Shown: positions 1 through 7,052 of the stretch, one piece after another
Layout: the number at the start of each line of letters is the position of its first letter
Position numbering within the stretch: the stretch's first letter is position 1
Position numbers and translations under genes: made by a program
NCBI GenBank assembly: GCA_003135995.1
Contig: PNBM01000106.1
Span: forward strand, 1-8,024
Direction: 5' to 3'
Origin: Ignavibacteriota bacterium
GTDB lineage: Bacteria; Bacteroidota; Ignavibacteria; Tepidaquicellales; Tepidaquicellaceae
DNA length: 8,024 nt
The notes under the pieces: generated by a model
What the model was told of the DNA's origin: nothing
Seen by the model: only the letters and a program-made list of their open reading frames with translations
The model's database searches: none

Positions 1-25
1 GTTTCAGGATTGGGAACGTTTTTTT
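1..25 (+). terminator. Right half of a hairpin terminator cut by the window edge
   Basis: The arm ATTGGGAAC (9-17) is followed by G and T7 (19-25). Bases 1-30 match 7011-7039 almost exactly, differing at one arm base (A9 versus C7019), one T in the tract and the final base. In the downstream copy the matching left arm GTTCCCAAG is present, so the missing left arm here should lie just outside the window. By position it would end transcription of a + strand gene to the left. It could equally be only a member of a dispersed hairpin repeat family. Confidence 0.5.
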
Positions 26-61
26 ATAAGTGCCCTCTAATAAGTCGCTCTTTGCTTTTGA

Positions 62-99
62 TCCCGACTTGTCGGGAAGGGGATTTAGGGGTGTGTGCT
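62..99. repeat. Palindrome-plus-tail repeat, copy 1
   Basis: A 7-bp palindrome, TCCCGAC (62-68) and GTCGGGA (71-77), is followed at once by a 22-base tail (78-99) reading AGGGGATTTAGGGG then TGTGTGCT. The tail is identical to 137-158, but the palindrome in front differs from that of copy 2. Similar hairpin-plus-tail elements are scattered between genes in several AT-rich bacterial groups. No protein or terminator role is evident, as no T-tract follows. Confidence 0.65.
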
Positions 100-122
100 T
101 TTCATAAGTCTCCACTTAAAAG

Positions 123-158
123 TCCCCTCTATAAAGAGGGGATTTAGGGGTGTGTGCT
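123..158. repeat. Palindrome-plus-tail repeat, copy 2
   Basis: An 8-bp perfect stem, TCCCCTCT (123-130) and AGAGGGGA (135-142), has an ATAA loop. The right arm runs into the same 22-base tail as copy 1 (137-158). The stem arms recur in the terminator-like element at 190-208, where the tail is replaced by a T-tract. The three elements therefore look like variants of one modular family. Confidence 0.7.
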
Positions 159-185
159 CTCGATCTTCGCTCTTCAGTTCTTATT

Positions 186-216
186 AAAGTCCCCTCTTTA
201 AGAGGGGATTTTTTTT
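186..216 (+). terminator. Intrinsic-terminator-like hairpin with T8
   Basis: The stem TCCCCTCT (190-197) and AGAGGGGA (201-208) closes a TTA loop and is followed by eight T (209-216). AAAG (186-189) in front can extend the stem into the T-tract with one G-T pair. The GC-rich stem plus U-tract fits a factor-independent terminator for + strand transcription. It sits about 340 bases upstream of the macroglobulin start, so it would insulate that gene from read-through. It shares its stem with the repeat at 123-142, so it may have arisen from that repeat. Confidence 0.6.
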
Positions 217-269
217 CTCTTTCCTAAAGTCCTCATTGAGAACGAAGATTTTTTAAATTTCCTCATTAC

Positions 270-293
270 GTTACCAAACTCCAGTTTAGTAAT
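270..293. repeat. GTTACC hairpin repeat, degenerate copy
   Basis: The left arm GTTACCAAAC (270-279), loop TCCA and right arm GTTTAGTAAT (284-293) pair with one mismatch (C275-A288) and one G-T pair. It is a divergent copy of the perfect hairpin at 6941-6964, differing at five bases. One pair of changes (G-C to A-T at the ninth pair) keeps base pairing. No T-tract follows, so it is unlikely to terminate transcription. It looks like a REP-type interspersed palindrome. Confidence 0.6.
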
Positions 294-308
294 TAGAAAA
301 AAGATTTC

Positions 309-398
309 ACCTCGCGAGGTTTTAAATCATCATAATTTGATTAATTTCTGACCCCACATTTGAATCGCTTCGCGATTTATCTCAACATGAATGTTGAG
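309..398. repeat. Cluster of three palindromes
   Basis: Three palindromes follow each other: ACCTCGCGAGGT (309-320, perfect and self-complementary), AATCGC-TTC-GCGATT (363-377) and CTCAACAT-GA-ATGTTGAG (381-398). The first and second share the CGCGA core. The second and third are only three bases apart and could form adjacent hairpins in RNA. No T-tract and no gene is attached. It may be a composite REP-like element or the fossil of a larger structured repeat. It lies about 160 bases before the macroglobulin start, so a role in its leader cannot be excluded. Confidence 0.55.
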
Positions 399-554
399 GT
401 ACGGTTTTAATATGAAATAATTATTTTTTTTGGAACGAAATTGTGTTACGTGAGTATAAAGTCTAAAAACAGGTTTAAATTTCTTTATATTTAAATACTT
501 TTAATTTTTTTAATTTAATGGGTTCCACTCTTTAAAAATATAATTTATATACTT

Positions 555-3500
555 ATGCAGACAAAATTTTTTACATTAGTTTTTCTTGCCATTTTAATTT
601 TTGTAACTTCACAAGCAAATTCATCCGGGATGATTTCGAATTCGTCTGTAATTTCCGGTAATAAAATAAAACATGCTTCCAACGAACAAACGGATGTGAG
701 GAAAAATTCAAAGATTGTAAAAATAAATTTTTCAGATGATTACGATAAAGACTGGAAACTGACAGATTCTCTTATCAATATGGGGTTGCCTAAATCTGCA
801 CTGGAAATCGTTAATAAAATTTATGATAAAGCCAAATCTGAAAATAATGCCCCGAATTTTGTAAAAGCAATTATGTATAAAATAAAATTGCAGGACCAAA
901 CACGGGAGGAAGCATTTGTCGCAGGAATAAATGATTTAAAGAGTGAAATGGAAAAATCCTATTTCCCCGTCAAACCTGTTTTGCAGTCAATGCTTGCGGA
1001 AATGTATTGGTCTTATTATCAGACGAACAGGTATAAATTTATTAACAGAACGAGAACGGAAAACTTTAAACAGGATGATATAAGAACGTGGGATTTATAT
1101 AAAATTGTGGATGAAGTAATTTTTTATTATAAAGCATCTTTGGAAGATGCACAAAACCTGCAAAGCTTTGATGTGAGCGCTTATAATGAGATATTAAATA
1201 ACTACTATACAATTAAAATTATACCTAACGGGCGCGAGCTAAGACCTACTTTATACGATTTTCTCGTTCACAGAGCTATTGATTATTTTGTCAGTTCGGA
1301 AGCAGGATTAACAAGACCTGCCGACCAGTTTGTTTTAAATGATGAATCTTATATGAGCAATGCGGAAGATTTTATCAAATTAAATATAAATACAAAGGAT
1401 ACATATTCTTTCGAATATTATGCAATTTTGTTATATCAGGATGTGATTAAATTTCATTTGAATGATGCTAATCCCGAAGCGCTTGTTGATGTTGATTTAA
1501 AAAGACTTGAATACGTCAATACCAAATCAGGAAATGAAAATAAAGAAAAATTTTATTTGAATGCACTGGAAAATCTTGAAAGTAAATATTCGGGAAATCC
1601 TGTTCTTACATTTATTTTGTATTATAAAGCAAATTTAATTTATGAAAGAAGTTTAAAATATAATCCGAATGTATCGGATAATTTCAAGTGGGATGCAAAA
1701 GTCGCAAATGATATTTGTGAGAGCGGAATTCAAAAATTCCCTGTTTCTAAAGGTGCGGATAATTTAAGAAGTCTGCAATCAACCATAAAGACAAAGTCTC
1801 TTGTAATAAAAACCGAAGATATTAATATTCCGCAAAAACCTTTCAAAGCTTTCATTCAATATAAAAATCTCAATACATTATATTTCAGGATTATTAAAAC
1901 GGATTTAGGTGAGTTGACTGGACTAAATGAAAATGTTCTTAAAGATAATAACATAAATTATACGGAACAAATAATAAATTACTTCAAAGAAAAAAAAGCT
2001 GATAAGCAGTTTACGATAAGTTTGCCGGATGATGGTGATTTTCAAATGCATTCAATTGAAGCAAAAATGCCCGAACTTTCAAATGGTATTTATTTAATCT
2101 TTTGCGGAACCGATGCTGCGTTTTCAGTAGATAAAGATGCTGTAGCTTTTTCTATTACTACAATATCTAATATCAGCTATATGAACAGGGCGATGAAAAA
2201 CGGGAATGTTGAATTTTATTTGCTTGCACGCGATAGCGGACACCCGCTCGCAAATGCGAAAGCAACAATGTTTGTTGAAAAATATAATTATGATAAAAGT
2301 ATTTATGAATATATTGAATCGAAAACATATACTACCGATAAGGAAGGTTATTTTATGATTCCTTCTGTAAAAGATTACAGGAGATATTATCTGATGATAG
2401 AATCGGGTGAAGACCGCCTGAACACTTCGATATCCGGAAATCTTATTAACTATGGTTATTCGAATTACAATCTGACAATGTTTTACCAGGGACAGTATTA
2501 TGATTATATGAAAGTTGATGAGGATAAATATATCGGGATTACGTTTTTTACGGACAGGGCAATTTACAGACCCGGACAAACGATTTATTTTAAAGGTATT
2601 GTACTTGAAACTTACAAAGGGAAATCCGAAATAAAAACAAATTATTCAACGGATGTTACTTTGATGAATCCGAATTATCAAAAATCCGGTGAACTTCATT
2701 TAACAAGCAATGAATATGGAACATTTAACGGTTCATTTACAGCACCATCATCCGGATTAAACGGAAGATATATGATTCAGACAACCGATAACCACGGTTC
2801 TGCTTATGTTCAGGTCGAGGATTATAAGAGGCCTAAATTTGAAGTTACATTTAACCCGGTGATTGGAAGTTTTAAACTTGGCGAAAAAGTAATGATGTCA
2901 GGAAAAGCAAAAGCATATTCAGGTGCGAGTGTTGATAATGCTGATGTGAAATATCGCGTAGTCAGAAGAGCTGTATTCCCTGACTGGTGGTATTACTGGA
3001 GAGGTAACCCGCAATCGCCGGAAACAGAAATCAGTAATGGTCTGGCAAAGACAAATGACACAGGTTACTTTGAAATAAATTTTACAGCAATCCCCGACTT
3101 AAGCGTTTCAAAAGAATCAGACCCTTATTATACTTATTCAGTTTATGCGGACGTTACGGATTTGAACGGTGAAACCCGAAGCGGTGAAAATCATATCAGC
3201 ATCGGTTACAAATCTTTGAAAATAAATGTTGCAGTTCCGAATATAATTGATAAAAATGATAAAGATATTTTTAAATTAACTACGACAAATCTTGATGGTC
3301 AGAATGAACCTGTTGAAGGCACAGTGACTTTATTTAAATTAAAAAATGTTGCGAATGCTTATCGCAGCAGGCTATGGGAAGTTCCAGATAGATTTATTTA
3401 TTCGGAAAGTGAATATCATAAATATTTTCCGAAAGATGAATACAAAGATGAGAATAATATTCAGAAGTGGGAAAAAGAATCAACTGTTTTTGAGATAAAA

Positions 3501-6500
3501 TTTAACACTTCAATAGATAGTACGCTTAAACTCGAAGGTTTAAGCGGATGGAATCAGGGAGTTTATTTAATTGAATCCAAGGCAAAAGATAAATTCGGAG
3601 AAGATGTAAAAGAATTAAATTATTTTACAGTTTACAGTACGGGAGAAAAGAATCTCCCCTACCCTAATACCTGCTGGTTTAATCCGGTTAAATATCTTGT
3701 AGAGCCGGGAGATAACGCTTCCCTGTTAGCAGGAAGCAGCGATATAAATGTTAATTATTTATATGAGATAGAACAAAATGGAAAGATACTTGAAAAAAAT
3801 TGGATTACTATAAACAACGAACAAAGATATTTTTCAATTCCGATAAGAGAAGATTACAGGGGAAATATCACTGTTCATACATCTTTCATAAAGGATAATA
3901 GATTTTATTCAAACGATGAAATCATAACGGTTCCATTTACAAACAAAATGCTGGACATAACTTTTGAAACTTTCAGAAATAAGCTTCAACCCGGAGAGAA
4001 CGAAGAATGGAGAATTAAAATTGCGGGAAAGAACGGCGATAAAGTAGCGGCAGAAATGGTCGCAACTTTATATGATGCGTCACTCGATGCATTTGCAAAA
4101 AACAACTGGAATTTTAATATTTATGAATCTTATTATTCAACATTAAAATGGAATTCAGATGGTGATTTCGGATTAAATGATTTTTCGGTTTACAGTTTAT
4201 ACTGGAATAATCCGATGTCTTACACGCATTATACTTATGACGTATTGAATTGGTTCGGCGTACCTTATATCTACAGTATGTATTACGGATATGATTATGA
4301 ATTGGATGGTGGAATGATAAATCAGATGCCTGTAACGAATGCGCCACTAAAGATGTCATCAAAAGATGGTAAAAACAGAGGTGTTGTAGAAAAGGAAGAA
4401 TCTAAGACAGAGAAAAAGGAAGCACCCGTTAAATCAGATAGAATAGAAGGAGACGAAACAGGTACAATCAGAACTGAAAAAGGACCTCATGAAGTGGGAG
4501 AAGTTAAACCTGAAAATATAACCGGAGTTACGGCAAGAAAAGATTTCAATGAAACCGCATTCTTTTATCCGGATTTGGAAACTGATGCGAACGGTGAAAT
4601 AATTATTAAATTTAAAATTCCTGAAGCACTGACGAAATGGAATATGCTTGGCTTTGCACACACGAAAGATTTAAGTTACGGAATGGTAAGAAACGAACTC
4701 GTCACACAAAAAGAATTAATGGTTGTTCCTAATGCTCCGAGATTTTTCCGTGAAGGTGATAAAATAACTTTCAGTTCAAAGATAACAAACCTGAGTGAAA
4801 AAGATTTATCCGGAAATGCACAACTCGAATTATTTGATGCATTTACAATGGTGCAGATTGATAATCTTCTTCAAAATAAAGAACCTGTAAAATCTTTTGA
4901 TGTTAAAAAAGGATTAAGCACTTCATTGAACTGGGACTTGTCTATTCCCGAAGGAGTAGAAGCTGTATTATACAGATTAGTTGCAAAAGCAGATAATTTT
5001 TCTGATGGAGAAGAAATGGTTGTTCCTGTATTAACGAACAGAATGCTCGTAACCGAAACGATGCCGCTCCCGGTAAGGTCAAAAGAAACAAAACATTTCA
5101 CAATGGATAAGCTCGTTAATAACAAATCAACGACATTATCAAATTACAAATTATCACTTGAATTCACTTCAAACCCAGCCTGGTATGCTATTCAGGCACT
5201 GCCGTATCTTATGGAATATCCGTACGAATGTGTTGAACAGGTTTTCAGCCGTTATTATGCAAACAGCATTGCCACATTCATAGCTAATTCAAATCCGAAA
5301 ATTAAACAGGTGTTCGATACATGGAAAAATTATCAACCTGATGCATTGCTTTCGAATCTTGAAAAGAATCAGGATTTAAAAACATTAATGCTCGAAGAAA
5401 CACCCTGGGTTCAGGAAGCAAAAAATGAATCAGACAGAAAGAGAAGAGTCGGAGTATTGTTTGAAATAAACAGGATGTCGAATGAACTCGAGAAAGCATT
5501 GACCAAATTAAGCAAAATGCAGGTTTCGAGCGGAGCGTGGACGTGGTTCGAAGGTATGCCGGAAGACAGGTATATAACACAGCATATTATAACAGGACTC
5601 GGACAACTCGATCATCTTGGAATTGATAAAATTTCGACGAATGAAAAAACAAAAACGATGGTTGAAAAAGCATTGTATTATATGGATGTACAGATGAAAA
5701 ATGATTATGACGAATTAAAACGACTTGAAAGTGAAGGTAAAATAAAACTATCAGATAATCATTTGTATTCAAGCGAGATACAATATCTATATGCACGAAG
5801 TTTCTTCAATGAATTAATTTTGACAGATGGATGCAAAGAAGGATATGATTACTTCATGGGTCAGGAAAAAAAATACTGGAATGATTATGATAAATATTTT
5901 CAGGGAATGCTGGCACTTTCATTATTCAGAAGCGGCGACCAGACCACACCGCAATATATTGTGAATTCTCTTAAAGAACGTGCAATCATTAATGAAGAAA
6001 TGGGAATGTACTGGAAAGAAAATACATGGGGATATTACTGGTACCAGGCGCCGATTGAAACGCAATCGCTATTAATTGAAGTCTTCACCGAAGTAGCTAA
6101 AGACCAGAAATCTGTAGATGATATGAAAGTATGGCTGCTTAAAAATAAGCAAACACAGGATTGGAAAACCACGAAAGCCACAGTGGAAGCCTGTTATGCA
6201 TTGTTGCTTCAGGGAACCGACTGGTTAGCAAATACGGATATGGTTGACATAACATTGGGCTCATTAAAAATTGAACCGTCTAAAATAGAAGATTTAAAAG
6301 TTGAAGCCGGAACGGGATATTTCAAAACATCGTGGAGTGGTTCAGATATTACTTCTGATATGGGGAATGTAACTGTAACCAAACGTGATGAAGGTGTAAG
6401 CTGGGGAGCTCTTTACTGGCAGTACTTTGAACAACTTGATAAAATTACATTTGCAGAAACACCGTTGAAATTAAATAAGAAACTTTTCCTGCAAACAAAT

Positions 6501-6881
6501 ACATCTTCAGGTCAGGTAATTACTCCGATTGATGAAAATACTACTTTAAAAATCGGAGACCTTGTAAAAGTAAGAATAGAGCTTGAAGTTGATAGAGATA
6601 TGGAATATGTACAAATGAAAGATATGAGAGCATCGTGTTTCGAGCCAACGAATGTTATTTCGCAATACAAATATCAGGATGGACTTGGTTATTATGAAAG
6701 TACACGCGATGCATCTACAAATTTCTTCTTTGGGTGGCTGGCGAAAGGAAGTTACGTTTTCGAATATCCTTTGAGAATCACGAATACAGGCGATTTTTCA
6801 AATGGTATTACAAGCATCCAGTGTATGTACGCACCTGAATTTACTTCGCATTCCGAAGGCGTGAAAGTTCTTGTTAAATAA
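555..6881 (+). CDS. Secreted alpha-2-macroglobulin family protein with intact thioester motif
   Basis: This 2108-residue protein is predicted to be exported and to trap foreign proteases by covalent linkage, as known for the family. The start is ATG 555, which opens a signal peptide (Lys4, then a hydrophobic run, likely cleavage after Ala21 in TSQA). There is no lipobox, so it is not a YfhM-like lipoprotein. Approximate layout: helical, TPR-like segment 35-410; MG1-like domain from 420; MG2 domain around 660-770 with TDRAIYRPGQ at 666-675; further beta domains to 1040; bait-region domain 1048-1185; a Tyr-rich stretch 1211-1251; a Lys/Glu-rich linker 1266-1322, the likely bait; the A2M core from 1328 (RKDFNETAFF); the thioester domain with Cys1559-Val-Glu-Gln1562 and its late motif APIETQSLL near 1831; a C-terminal MG10-type domain ending near YAPEF (about 2092). 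No Shine-Dalgarno sequence precedes it. It has no pbpC neighbour. The frame is unbroken for 6.3 kb. The family call is firm; domain borders are estimates and the catalytic His is unassigned. Confidence 0.95.
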   Translation: MQTKFFTLVFLAILIFVTSQANSSGMISNSSVISGNKIKHASNEQTDVRKNSKIVKINFSDDYDKDWKLTDSLINMGLPKSALEIVNKIYDKAKSENNAPNFVKAIMYKIKLQDQTREEAFVAGINDLKSEMEKSYFPVKPVLQSMLAEMYWSYYQTNRYKFINRTRTENFKQDDIRTWDLYKIVDEVIFYYKASLEDAQNLQSFDVSAYNEILNNYYTIKIIPNGRELRPTLYDFLVHRAIDYFVSSEAGLTRPADQFVLNDESYMSNAEDFIKLNINTKDTYSFEYYAILLYQDVIKFHLNDANPEALVDVDLKRLEYVNTKSGNENKEKFYLNALENLESKYSGNPVLTFILYYKANLIYERSLKYNPNVSDNFKWDAKVANDICESGIQKFPVSKGADNLRSLQSTIKTKSLVIKTEDINIPQKPFKAFIQYKNLNTLYFRIIKTDLGELTGLNENVLKDNNINYTEQIINYFKEKKADKQFTISLPDDGDFQMHSIEAKMPELSNGIYLIFCGTDAAFSVDKDAVAFSITTISNISYMNRAMKNGNVEFYLLARDSGHPLANAKATMFVEKYNYDKSIYEYIESKTYTTDKEGYFMIPSVKDYRRYYLMIESGEDRLNTSISGNLINYGYSNYNLTMFYQGQYYDYMKVDEDKYIGITFFTDRAIYRPGQTIYFKGIVLETYKGKSEIKTNYSTDVTLMNPNYQKSGELHLTSNEYGTFNGSFTAPSSGLNGRYMIQTTDNHGSAYVQVEDYKRPKFEVTFNPVIGSFKLGEKVMMSGKAKAYSGASVDNADVKYRVVRRAVFPDWWYYWRGNPQSPETEISNGLAKTNDTGYFEINFTAIPDLSVSKESDPYYTYSVYADVTDLNGETRSGENHISIGYKSLKINVAVPNIIDKNDKDIFKLTTTNLDGQNEPVEGTVTLFKLKNVANAYRSRLWEVPDRFIYSESEYHKYFPKDEYKDENNIQKWEKESTVFEIKFNTSIDSTLKLEGLSGWNQGVYLIESKAKDKFGEDVKELNYFTVYSTGEKNLPYPNTCWFNPVKYLVEPGDNASLLAGSSDINVNYLYEIEQNGKILEKNWITINNEQRYFSIPIREDYRGNITVHTSFIKDNRFYSNDEIITVPFTNKMLDITFETFRNKLQPGENEEWRIKIAGKNGDKVAAEMVATLYDASLDAFAKNNWNFNIYESYYSTLKWNSDGDFGLNDFSVYSLYWNNPMSYTHYTYDVLNWFGVPYIYSMYYGYDYELDGGMINQMPVTNAPLKMSSKDGKNRGVVEKEESKTEKKEAPVKSDRIEGDETGTIRTEKGPHEVGEVKPENITGVTARKDFNETAFFYPDLETDANGEIIIKFKIPEALTKWNMLGFAHTKDLSYGMVRNELVTQKELMVVPNAPRFFREGDKITFSSKITNLSEKDLSGNAQLELFDAFTMVQIDNLLQNKEPVKSFDVKKGLSTSLNWDLSIPEGVEAVLYRLVAKADNFSDGEEMVVPVLTNRMLVTETMPLPVRSKETKHFTMDKLVNNKSTTLSNYKLSLEFTSNPAWYAIQALPYLMEYPYECVEQVFSRYYANSIATFIANSNPKIKQVFDTWKNYQPDALLSNLEKNQDLKTLMLEETPWVQEAKNESDRKRRVGVLFEINRMSNELEKALTKLSKMQVSSGAWTWFEGMPEDRYITQHIITGLGQLDHLGIDKISTNEKTKTMVEKALYYMDVQMKNDYDELKRLESEGKIKLSDNHLYSSEIQYLYARSFFNELILTDGCKEGYDYFMGQEKKYWNDYDKYFQGMLALSLFRSGDQTTPQYIVNSLKERAIINEEMGMYWKENTWGYYWYQAPIETQSLLIEVFTEVAKDQKSVDDMKVWLLKNKQTQDWKTTKATVEACYALLLQGTDWLANTDMVDITLGSLKIEPSKIEDLKVEAGTGYFKTSWSGSDITSDMGNVTVTKRDEGVSWGALYWQYFEQLDKITFAETPLKLNKKLFLQTNTSSGQVITPIDENTTLKIGDLVKVRIELEVDRDMEYVQMKDMRASCFEPTNVISQYKYQDGLGYYESTRDASTNFFFGWLAKGSYVFEYPLRITNTGDFSNGITSIQCMYAPEFTSHSEGVKVLVK

Positions 6882-6911
6882 TAAAAAATAAAAAATAAAA
6901 AATAAAAAAAA
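6882..6911. repeat. TAAAAAA heptamer array, four units
   Basis: Four uninterrupted TAAAAAA units (T at 6882, 6889, 6896 and 6903) with extra A at the end begin directly after the macroglobulin stop codon TAA (6879-6881). The array supplies additional stops in the reading frame. The same heptamer, with the same strand orientation, recurs at 7838-7865 beyond the barrel gene. Replication slippage is the likely origin. No function is evident. Confidence 0.8.
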
Positions 6912-6939
6912 GCAAGAACGCACTATACAATATTTTCCT

Positions 6940-6972
6940 CGTTACCAAGCTCCGGCTTGGTAACGTTTTTTT
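6940..6972 (+). terminator. Perfect 11-bp hairpin plus T7, first terminator of the macroglobulin gene
   Basis: The arms CGTTACCAAGC (6940-6950) and GCTTGGTAACG (6955-6965) pair perfectly around a TCCG tetraloop and are followed by T7 (6966-6972). It lies 59 bases after the stop codon at 6881, in the sense to stop + strand transcription. No T-tract follows on the other strand, so it should not stop the convergent gene. The hairpin is also the intact version of the repeat at 270-293, so repeat and terminator may be the same thing. Confidence 0.75.
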
Positions 6973-6997
6973 ATACAGAAGAAATTTAATCTTACTT

Positions 6998-7034
6998 GTT
7001 CCCAAGACTTGTTTCAGGCTTGGGAACGTTTTTT
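6998..7034 (+). terminator. 9-bp hairpin plus T6, second tandem terminator
   Basis: The arms GTTCCCAAG (6998-7006) and CTTGGGAAC (7019-7027) pair perfectly around a 12-base loop and are followed by G and T6 (7029-7034). It sits 32 bases after the first hairpin and 18 bases before the end of the barrel gene. It would back up the first terminator and keep + strand transcripts from running antisense into the barrel gene. Its right half is repeated at 1-30. Confidence 0.7.
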
Positions 7035-7052
7035 ATAACAAAGAAAATTTAT

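Larger units (their letters stand above)
1..554. other. Gene-free spacer packed with palindromic repeats
   Basis: No convincing reading frame with a start, a signal sequence or recognisable protein content was seen on either strand. At least seven palindromic elements occur here and are listed separately. Decayed half-copies of the AAGTCCCCTCT arm are also visible at 28-38 (one mismatch) and 106-116 (two mismatches), besides the intact arms at 120-130 and 187-197. The last 150 bases (about 404-554) are very AT-rich and should hold the promoter and leader of the macroglobulin gene, but no promoter could be fixed. The hairpins with T-tracts at 1-25 and 186-216 point rightward, so a + strand gene probably ends to the left of the window. 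Confidence 0.75.

Noticed and set aside
441..503. Promoter candidates for the macroglobulin gene (TTGTGT with TATAAA at 455-460; TACTTTTA at 496-503)
   Set aside because: The first pair is spaced only 8 bases apart. The second misses the final G of TAnnTTTG and has no TTG at the right distance. Such matches are expected by chance in this AT-rich stretch.
5583..5585. His1677, 118 residues after the thioester Cys, as the catalytic His of complement C3
   Set aside because: The spacing is similar to C3, but the surrounding motif (RYITQHI) matches an earlier segment of the thioester domain, so the equivalence is not supported.
2124..5796. Several open frames of 69-151 residues on the - strand inside the macroglobulin gene
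   Set aside because: They lie wholly within a confidently identified gene, lack signal or domain features, and have compositions typical of antisense shadows of an AT-rich gene.
270..6964. GTTACC hairpins as terminal inverted repeats of a transposon carrying the macroglobulin gene
   Set aside because: Each copy is itself a full palindrome, no transposase or target duplication is visible, and similar hairpins lie elsewhere in the spacers.
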